From assembly GCA_049642385.1 (NCBI GenBank), contig JBAROU010000234.1, positions 1 to 12,559 on the forward strand: a stretch of 12,559 bases of DNA, read 5' to 3'. Source of the stretch: JBAROU01 sp049642385. GTDB taxonomy: Bacteria; Chloroflexota; Dehalococcoidia; DSTF01; RBG-16-68-14. Positions within the stretch are counted from its first letter, which is position 1. The number at the start of each line of letters is the position of its first letter. The notes under the pieces were generated by a model. The model saw nothing but the letters and a program-made list of their open reading frames with translations. It had not been told where the DNA came from and made no database searches. Shown here piece by piece: positions 6,296 to 11,264 of the stretch. The position numbers were made by a program, and so were the translations under genes.

Positions 6296-6324
6296 GACAA
6301 AAGCAATAACACAGAAGCAATAGC
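6283..6324 (+). repeat. three tandem 14-nt repeats between the desulforedoxin copies
   Basis: Three copies run head to tail: ACAAAAGCAATAAG (6283-6296), ACAAAAGCAATAAC (6297-6310) and ACAGAAGCAATAGC (6311-6324). The first supplies the last codons and stop of the upstream gene, and all three bring in-frame stops. The stretch is strikingly A-rich for this genome. It probably arose by slippage or during duplication of the gene pair. Confidence 0.8.
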
Positions 6325-6344
6325 AATGCAGTAGGTGTGGCAGC

Positions 6345-6488
6345 ATGGCAAACCAGCTCGGCAAGCGATTCCAGTGCGAGAAATGCAGCACAGAGGTGCT
6401 GTGCATCAAGCCCGGCGACGGCGCGGTGGAATGCTGCGGCGTCGCGATGGAGCTGATGCAGCCCAAGGTGCTCCCCTCGGCAGACTAA
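6345..6488 (+). CDS. stand-alone desulforedoxin-like protein, copy 2
   Basis: This 47-residue paralog of the preceding gene starts at ATG 6345, with a weak ribosome binding site (GTAGG) upstream. It has the same four-cysteine layout, C11, C14, C30 and C31 (CEKC and ECCGVAM), plus an extra cysteine at C20. A short tail, LMQPKVLPSAD, extends past copy 1. The two proteins are clearly related but far from identical (shared MANQ.GKR, K..T, GDG, CCG and M). The duplication is therefore old, or the copies have specialised. The copy is expected to bind one iron (or zinc) and act in electron transfer or oxidative stress protection. The exact function is not evident from context. Confidence 0.82.
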   Translation: MANQLGKRFQCEKCSTEVLCIKPGDGAVECCGVAMELMQPKVLPSAD

Positions 6489-6489
6489 C

Positions 6490-6659
6490 CAGCCTCACAC
6501 GCACGATCGTTCGCGACTGCCCCACGCACTCTCGGTACGGCCTCCTGCGCCCGCCCGGCCCGGCACCTGGGCTTTGGGTGCGCTTGTGAGGCCGCTGCCC
6601 CCTGCGGCGGAGCCCTGAGGGGAAGCTGGGGGTCTGGGCTGAGGGCCAACGTGAGGCTG
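6490..6659 (+). other. structured non-coding segment bounded by a 9-nt inverted repeat
   Basis: The gap between the desulforedoxin pair and rpsU holds no convincing gene. CAGCCTCAC at 6490-6498 and GTGAGGCTG at 6651-6659 are perfect inverted repeats closing a 170-nt segment. Inside are further stems, such as GCACC/GGTGC near 6563-6581, and a GC-rich core near 6590-6647 in which runs of C face runs of G. It could be a small RNA, a miniature inverted-repeat element or a fossil repeat. No SRP RNA, tmRNA or RNase P signature was found on either strand. Outside it, GTGCC and GGCAC form a small stem near 6704-6718. Confidence 0.4.
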
Positions 6660-6735
6660 CTCCCTACTACTCGACCGCATGTTCGCCTGGGCTGACATCG
6701 AACGTGCCGGCGGGGCACAAGGTGGCCGACCAGCC

Positions 6736-6789
6736 TTGATCGGACTGGGAAACATAAGTACACTGCGTAGGCGCCTCCGAAGGGCGCCT
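6736..6789 (+). promoter_or_regulatory. rpsU promoter and hairpin at the transcript start
   Basis: TTGATC (6736-6741) and TACACT (6759-6764) are 17 nt apart, predicting a start near 6771. AGGCGCC (6769-6775) and GGCGCCT (6783-6789) form a perfect 7-bp stem with a 7-nt loop at that start. A TTATCTGT tail follows. The stem could protect the 5' end, attenuate transcription or terminate upstream reading. A ribosome binding site, GGGAGAGGA, follows before the TTG of rpsU. Confidence 0.45.
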
Positions 6790-6815
6790 TATCTGTCGGA
6801 AGGGAGAGGATCCGG

Positions 6816-7004
6816 TTGGCAGAAGTCATTGTCGGCGACAATGAATCGCTAGATGCGGCGCTGCGGCGCTTCACGAAGCGTGTCCAACAGTACGGGATCC
6901 TCGCCGAAGCGCGCCGCCGTGGCCACTACGAGAAGCCGAGCGTGAAGCGAAAGCGCAAGGCAGCCGCAAAGCGACGCAAGTCGCTAAGGAACGCGACGCG
7001 CTAA
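6816..7004 (+). CDS. rpsU: 30S ribosomal protein S21
   Basis: S21 is a small basic protein of the 30S subunit that sits near the anti-Shine-Dalgarno end of 16S rRNA and helps initiation. The 62 residues include NESLDAALRRFTKRV near the N-terminus and YEKPSVKRKRK in the middle, followed by a basic tail (KAAAKRRKS), as in the family. Start TTG 6816 is chosen because GGGAGAGGA lies just upstream and MAEVIVGDNE matches the normal S21 N-terminus. A GC-rich hairpin follows the stop, and the YqeY-family gene starts 40 nt later. This rpsU-yqeY pairing is common in bacteria. Confidence 0.95.
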   Translation: MAEVIVGDNESLDAALRRFTKRVQQYGILAEARRRGHYEKPSVKRKRKAAAKRRKSLRNATR

Positions 7005-7007
7005 ACC

Positions 7008-7027
7008 CGCCCCGACCTGTCGGGGCG
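7008..7027 (+). terminator. strong hairpin between rpsU and the yqeY-family gene
   Basis: CGCCCCGA (7008-7015) and TCGGGGCG (7020-7027) form a perfect 8-bp stem with a CCTG loop. AGTCTTTCA follows, a weak U-containing tail. It starts just after the rpsU stop and ends 16 nt before the next ATG, which has no visible ribosome binding site. Partial termination, lowering yqeY relative to rpsU, is plausible. Confidence 0.6.
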
Positions 7028-7043
7028 AGTCTTTCACATCCAC

Positions 7044-7490
7044 ATGTCCCTCAAAAAACAGCTCGAAAGCGATCTCAAGGACGCGATGCGCCAGCGCGAC
7101 CAGATACGTCGCGATACGCTGCGGCTCGTGCTGAACGCTGTTCATAACGCGGAGATCGATGCCGGCAGCGCGCTCGATGACGCTGGCGTGCAGAACGTGC
7201 TCTCGAAAGAAGGGAAGCGTCGCCGCGAAAGCATCGAAGAGTTCGCCAAGGCGAAGCGCGACGATCTCGTCCAAAAGGAAGAGAGCGAGCTGGCGGTGAT
7301 CTCGGCCTACCTGCCGGAGCAGGTCTCGCGCGAGGACCTCGTCGCGGCCGCCCGGCAGGTCGTCGAAGAGACAGGCGCCAGCGGCCAGAAAGACATCGGC
7401 AAGGTGATGCCAGTCCTCATGCAGCGCTTCCACGGTCGCGCCGATGGCCGCGCGGTGAACGAAGTCGTTCGGGAGCTGCTGGGCGGCTGA
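7044..7490 (+). CDS. yqeY: GatB/YqeY domain protein
   Basis: This 148-residue stand-alone member of the YqeY family is related to the tRNA-binding tail domain of GatB, a subunit of the tRNA-dependent amidotransferase. The N-terminal helical half (MSLKKQLESDLKDAMRQRD) and the family landmarks SAYLPEQVS (residues 87-95), DIGKVMPVL (117-125) and GRADGRAV (131-138) are visible. The length is typical. The molecular role of the free-standing proteins is not settled; tRNA binding is the usual guess. It follows rpsU by 40 nt and a hairpin, and has no clear ribosome binding site. Family assignment is firm. Confidence 0.92.
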   Translation: MSLKKQLESDLKDAMRQRDQIRRDTLRLVLNAVHNAEIDAGSALDDAGVQNVLSKEGKRRRESIEEFAKAKRDDLVQKEESELAVISAYLPEQVSREDLVAAARQVVEETGASGQKDIGKVMPVLMQRFHGRADGRAVNEVVRELLGG

Positions 7491-7552
7491 ATCGCCCTGC
7501 TGGTACGTCCGTTCGCTCCCTGCCGTCTCGAATGGCCAGCCCGACTGTCTGG

Positions 7553-7580
7553 TAAGATGGCAATACGGCGCGACGCGCCG
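7553..7580 (+). promoter_or_regulatory. possible -10 and palindrome upstream of the 7TM-HD gene
   Basis: TAAGAT (7553-7558) is a fair -10 box, but no good -35 is seen. It is followed at the expected start point by a perfect palindrome, CGGCGCG-A-CGCGCCG (7566-7580). The palindrome ends 11 nt before the ATG at 7592 and leaves no room for a normal ribosome binding site. It may be an operator or an mRNA hairpin controlling translation. Confidence 0.35.
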
Positions 7581-7591
7581 GATCTAACGTA

Positions 7592-9772
7592 ATGCGGTCG
7601 CTCACTCCGTCCCAGATCGTCCTGTTCGCGGTGCTGCTCGCGGTCGGCTTCGTCGTCGCGCTGTTCCCCATTTTCCCCAGGCAGCTCCGCGTCCAGGAAG
7701 ACGATGTCGCCTCCCGAACCATACGCTCGCCCCGCGATAAGACCTTCGAAAGCGCGGTCCTGACTGACCAGGCGCGCGAAGGCGCCGCCGCCGCCGTACC
7801 CGACGTCCTCGTCCTTGACCCGAACATCGCGGGTGCAGAGCTCGATAAGCTCTCAGACGCCATCGCCGAGATCGCGGACGTGCGCGATGACGGAGGTATC
7901 GACCAGGTCGCGAAGCGTGAGCGGTTACTCGGCAGCACGAACCTCAGCCTCTCGCGCGGTAGCGTTGATATCGCGATTGGCCTGTCGAGCCTGGGCTGGA
8001 CACGCGTGACCACGGAGGCGCAGACGGTGTTAGAAGACACGCTGAACGGGCCGATCCCGCCGGACGGCGCAGCGGCAGCCCAGGATTCGTTGAGCGAGGG
8101 GATTAGCGCTGCGCTGGCGGCGGACCAGGCGGACCTCGTCGCTGATCTGGTGCGGCCACTCATCGTGCCTACGCAGATCGTGGACGACGACGCAACCGAG
8201 GCTGCGCGCGACGCCGCCCGCCAGAACGTCGAGCCGGTGCCGCAGAGTATCGCCAAGAATCAGATCATCGTCTCGGGCGGCCAGACGATCGATGCGACGA
8301 GCGTCGAGGTGCTCGAAGAGGTTGGATTACTGCGCTCGACCGTCGAGATCGACAACCTGGCCGCTGTCGTCGTCGTCGCGGTACTGGTCGCCGGGCTGCT
8401 TGCGCTCTACCTTTGGCAGTTCCCCGCCGAGGCCATCTCGAGCACGCGGAACCTGGTGCTGCTGGCGATCCTCATCGCGCTGCCGGTCCTCATCGCAAAG
8501 GTGTACTTCTCGCTCGTCTTTCCGGACGATCCGCCGCGTTTCCTCGCTTACTTCCTACCCCTCGCTGCCGCCCCGATGCTGATTGCCACCCTGATCGAGG
8601 CGCGGCTCGCCATCGTGATCGGACTGGCGCAGGCTGCGCTGATGACGTTCGCGGTCGTCTACCTCCCCGTGCTCTCGTTGGTTGAGACGGCCGAGCCGCT
8701 GGACGCTGGCCGCGTGCTGCTCGGTTACGGTCTGGGCGCGGTCGTCGGGGCGTACGCCGTGCACCGCGCCGAGCGGACGAACCAGTACGCGGCGTCCGGC
8801 GTTCTCGTCACCGGCGTCGTCTTCGCGACGCTGATGGCCGTCTGGCTGCTTGAGCCGGAACGCCGCGCGTTCGACATCGTCTGGATGACTACGGCCTCCG
8901 TCGTGAACGGCCTGGGGAGTGGTCTCCTGACGGCGGGCGGCTTCGCCGTCGTTGGGGCGTTCTTCGGCGTGACGACGCGGGTGCAGTTGATGGAGCTGTC
9001 GCAGCTCAACGCGCCGCTGCTGCGCCGCCTCCAGGACGAAGCGCCGGGCACCTTCCACCACAGCATCATCGTGGGTAACCTGGCGGAGCGCGCCGCCGAC
9101 CGCGTCGGCGCCGACCCGCTGCTTGTGCGTGTCGGCTGCTACTACCACGACATCGGCAAGATCGTCCAGCCAGCGTTCTACATCGAAAACCAGATGGGCG
9201 GCGCGAACCCCCATGATCAGCTCGAGCCGCGCGCCAGTGCCCGCATTATCAGCCAGCACGTGCGCGCCGGTGTCGAGCTGGCGAAGCGCCACGGTCTACC
9301 CGAGCGCGTGCAGGCGTTCATTCCGGAGCACCACGGCACCAGGCTTGTCGCGTACTTCTACCGTATGGCCAGCCAGAAGGAGCCCAACGTCGACCAGGCG
9401 CTCTTTCGCTACCCCGGCCCGAAGCCTCAGAGCCGCGAGACTGCGCTCGTCATGCTCGCCGACTCCACGGAAGCGATGGTACGCGCCAGCTCCGATCGCT
9501 CGCCGGAGCGCATCGATGAGATCGTCGAGGAGGTCATGTCGGAGCGCCTCGCCGAGGGCGAGCTAGAGAACTGCGACCTGACCTTGCGCGACATACGCAC
9601 GATCGCGGAGTCGTTCAAGCAGACGCTGCGCGGCGTCTACCACCCGCGCATTGAGTACCCCGAACCCTCGGCGGAGGAGAAGCGCGCGCTTGTCGGGCGC
9701 TTCCGTCCCGGCCGACGCACCGCTCCGACGCCGGACGCGCCGCCGCCCCCCTACCGTCAACGCCCAACCTAG
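7592..9772 (+). CDS. pgpH: 7TM-HD family phosphohydrolase, PgpH-like cyclic-di-AMP phosphodiesterase
   Basis: This 726-residue membrane phosphohydrolase has the architecture of PgpH, which in Listeria cleaves cyclic di-AMP to pApA. An N-terminal anchor (about residues 6-25) precedes an outside 7TMR-HDED domain (about 30-250). A multi-helix membrane region (about 255-470) and a cytoplasmic HD domain (about 480-700) follow. Metal-site residues are H490 (FHHS), H519 and D520 (HDIGK), H556 (SQH), H580 and H581 (PEHHG) and D624 (LADS), with spacing close to that of PgpH. The C-terminal tail is rich in proline and arginine. It follows yqeY by 101 nt; its usual neighbours ybeY and phoH are not in this window. 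No cyclase gene is seen. The family is firm and the substrate inferred. Confidence 0.9.
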   Translation: MRSLTPSQIVLFAVLLAVGFVVALFPIFPRQLRVQEDDVASRTIRSPRDKTFESAVLTDQAREGAAAAVPDVLVLDPNIAGAELDKLSDAIAEIADVRDDGGIDQVAKRERLLGSTNLSLSRGSVDIAIGLSSLGWTRVTTEAQTVLEDTLNGPIPPDGAAAAQDSLSEGISAALAADQADLVADLVRPLIVPTQIVDDDATEAARDAARQNVEPVPQSIAKNQIIVSGGQTIDATSVEVLEEVGLLRSTVEIDNLAAVVVVAVLVAGLLALYLWQFPAEAISSTRNLVLLAILIALPVLIAKVYFSLVFPDDPPRFLAYFLPLAAAPMLIATLIEARLAIVIGLAQAALMTFAVVYLPVLSLVETAEPLDAGRVLLGYGLGAVVGAYAVHRAERTNQYAASGVLVTGVVFATLMAVWLLEPERRAFDIVWMTTASVVNGLGSGLLTAGGFAVVGAFFGVTTRVQLMELSQLNAPLLRRLQDEAPGTFHHSIIVGNLAERAADRVGADPLLVRVGCYYHDIGKIVQPAFYIENQMGGANPHDQLEPRASARIISQHVRAGVELAKRHGLPERVQAFIPEHHGTRLVAYFYRMASQKEPNVDQALFRYPGPKPQSRETALVMLADSTEAMVRASSDRSPERIDEIVEEVMSERLAEGELENCDLTLRDIRTIAESFKQTLRGVYHPRIEYPEPSAEEKRALVGRFRPGRRTAPTPDAPPPPYRQRPT

Positions 9773-9787
9773 CACGCGCACTCCGTG

Positions 9788-9793
9788 TATACT
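9788..9793 (+). promoter_or_regulatory. -10 box close to the purQ start
   Basis: TATACT (9788-9793) matches the -10 consensus at 5 of 6 positions. It ends only 14 nt before the purQ ATG (9808), so a transcript would have a leader of 8 nt or less, close to leaderless. No good -35 is visible at 9765-9770. GGACGGAT just before the ATG may still serve as a ribosome binding site on read-through from the gene before. Confidence 0.35.
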
Positions 9794-9807
9794 GGGCCTG
9801 GACGGAT

Positions 9808-10530
9808 ATGCGTTTCGCTGTAATCGTCTTCCCCGGCACCTGGAGCGACCACGACTGTCAATACGCCCTGCGCGATGTCCTCGCGCAGGAAGCCGACCTC
9901 GTTTGGCATCGTGAGGGCGACCTCTCCGGCTACGACTGCGTCGTGCTGCCGGGCGGCTTCTCCTACGGCGATTACCTGCGTACTGGGGCCATCGCGCGCT
10001 TTTCGCCCGTGATGGAGGCCGTCAGGCGCCACGCCGAGGCCGGCCGCCTGGTGATCGGCATCTGCAACGGCTTCCAGATACTGTGCGAGGCAGGTCTGCT
10101 GCCCGGCGCGCTGCTGCGCAACGACAGCCTCCAGTTTCGCTGTCAGGACGTCCACCTGCGCGTCGAGAGCACCACGCCCTTCACGAGACTCAGCCAGCTC
10201 GGCGATGTTCTGCGCGTCCCCATCGCGCACGGAGAGGGACGCTACTACGCGGATGATGCGACGCTGGACGAGCTCGAGGCCAACGGCCGCGTCGTGTTCC
10301 GCTACTGCACGCCTGACGGTCAGGTCACGCCGGAAGCGAACCCGAACGGGTCGCTGCGCAACATCGCGGGCATCGTGAGCGAGCGACGCAACGTGCTTGG
10401 TATGATGCCCCATCCGGAGCGCGTCGGCGAGGCGCTGCTGGGTGGCAGTGATGGTCTCGTCCTCTGGCGCAGCGTCATCGCCCAGACGGGCGCCCGTCCG
10501 GGCGAGGCGAGCGTGGTGGCGGTAGGCTAG
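9808..10530 (+). CDS. purQ: phosphoribosylformylglycinamidine synthase, glutaminase subunit PurQ
   Basis: PurQ is the class I glutamine amidotransferase subunit that feeds ammonia to PurL in step 4 of purine synthesis (FGAR to FGAM). The 240 residues show the N-terminal VIVFPGTWSDHD, the oxyanion region LPGGFSYGDYLRTG (47-60), the nucleophile C86 in GICNGFQIL, and the other triad members H202 and E204 in MMPHPER. The protein should end shortly after GLVLWRSVI, but here a tail of about 17 residues follows. Its coding DNA is a near-perfect palindrome shared with purL (separate entry). A DUF4389 gene separates it from purL. No purS lies in this window, although the small-type PurL should need one. 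Confidence 0.96.
   Translation: MRFAVIVFPGTWSDHDCQYALRDVLAQEADLVWHREGDLSGYDCVVLPGGFSYGDYLRTGAIARFSPVMEAVRRHAEAGRLVIGICNGFQILCEAGLLPGALLRNDSLQFRCQDVHLRVESTTPFTRLSQLGDVLRVPIAHGEGRYYADDATLDELEANGRVVFRYCTPDGQVTPEANPNGSLRNIAGIVSERRNVLGMMPHPERVGEALLGGSDGLVLWRSVIAQTGARPGEASVVAVG
10480..10503 (+). repeat. palindromic element in the purQ 3' end
   Basis: The arms GCCCAGACGGGC (10480-10491) and GCCCGTCCGGGC (10492-10503) are reverse complements except at one position. In the purQ frame the element encodes AQTGARPG in the non-conserved tail. A 23-nt stretch of it matches the insert in purL at 21 positions and is read in the same frame there (PQTGARLG). It is not a terminator, because it lies before the stop and has no T run. 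Confidence 0.6.
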
Positions 10531-10568
10531 ACCCGCATGGAGGCGGAGCGGACAAAGGGGGTTGTTCA

Positions 10569-11159
10569 ATGGCTATGGCAGAGACGGCTACGCCGAGTTA
10601 CCCGGTCACGTTCGATGTCCAGTATCCAGAGGAGCTGTCCCGCTGGCTGATCTTCGTTAAGTGGCTGCTGGCGATCCCGCACTTTCTCATCCTGTACGCG
10701 CTCAATACAGTCGCAAACGTCATCACGTTCATCGCGTTCTTCGCGATCCTGTTCACGAAGCGCTACCCACGCGGACTCTTTGAATTCTGGGTGAACGTCA
10801 ACCGGTGGAGTACGCAGGTGACTGCCTATGCCGGCCTCATGCGCGACGAGTACCCGCCGTTCTCCTGGGAGCCTGGGCAGTATCCGATCACCTACGACGT
10901 GGCATACCCGGAAGAGCTGGGCCGCTGGCTGCCATTGGTCAAGTGGCTCTTGGCGATTCCCCACCTGATCGTTCTGATCTTCCTCTATCTCGGGGTTATC
11001 CTGGCGTCTATCGTCGTCTGGTTCGCCATCCTGTTCACGAAACGGTACCCGCGCGGCCTGTTCAACTACATCGTGGGCGTTCTGCGCTGGCAGGCGAGGG
11101 TGACGGCGTACACGAACTTGCTGCGTGACGAGTACCCGCCGTTCAGCATGCAGCCGTAG
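10569..11159 (+). CDS. tandem DUF4389 membrane protein
   Basis: This 196-residue membrane protein is made of two copies of the DUF4389 unit (about residues 11-100 and 105-193). Each copy reads Y-P-[VI]-T-[FY]-D-V-x-Y-P-E-E-L-x-R-W, then VKWLLAIPH with a hydrophobic stretch, then FAILFTKRYPRGLF, a W-containing helix, and LxRDEYPPFS. The two copies are still close, so the duplication is either conserved or fairly recent. Each half seems to have two hydrophobic helices. ATG 10569 has GGGGG upstream; the ATG at 10575 is a possible second start. The function of DUF4389 is unknown. Its place between purQ and purL, 38 nt after the first and about 105 nt before the second, may only reflect shared transcription. 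Confidence 0.88.
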   Translation: MAMAETATPSYPVTFDVQYPEELSRWLIFVKWLLAIPHFLILYALNTVANVITFIAFFAILFTKRYPRGLFEFWVNVNRWSTQVTAYAGLMRDEYPPFSWEPGQYPITYDVAYPEELGRWLPLVKWLLAIPHLIVLIFLYLGVILASIVVWFAILFTKRYPRGLFNYIVGVLRWQARVTAYTNLLRDEYPPFSMQP

Positions 11160-11177
11160 CTGGGTGCGTTGTGAGGG

Positions 11178-11217
11178 TACCGAGTACCGAGTAGGGCCGG
11201 TTCGCGAACCGCCCTAC
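11178..11217 (+). repeat. REP-like palindrome between the DUF4389 gene and purL
   Basis: GTAGGG-C-CGGTTCG (11191-11204) pairs with CGAACCG-CCCTAC (11205-11217), giving 13 pairs with a single bulged C. A direct repeat, TACCGAG twice (11178-11191), abuts it. Palindromes that begin with GTAGGG and end with CCCTAC are common as dispersed intergenic elements in bacterial genomes. It has no T run and lies about 48 nt before the purL ATG. It is likely a dispersed repeat, with a secondary role as mRNA structure. Confidence 0.6.
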
Positions 11218-11264
11218 GTTCGTTGCCTCGTCAGCGGCCGTTCGTTACGCTGCCTTGTGGCCCC

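Noticed and set aside
6490..6815. SRP RNA, tmRNA, RNase P RNA or tRNA in the gap before rpsU
   Set aside because: None of their conserved core sequences or a cloverleaf could be found on either strand.
10480..10503. purQ palindrome as a terminator
   Set aside because: It lies 27 nt before the purQ stop, inside the frame, and has no T run after it.
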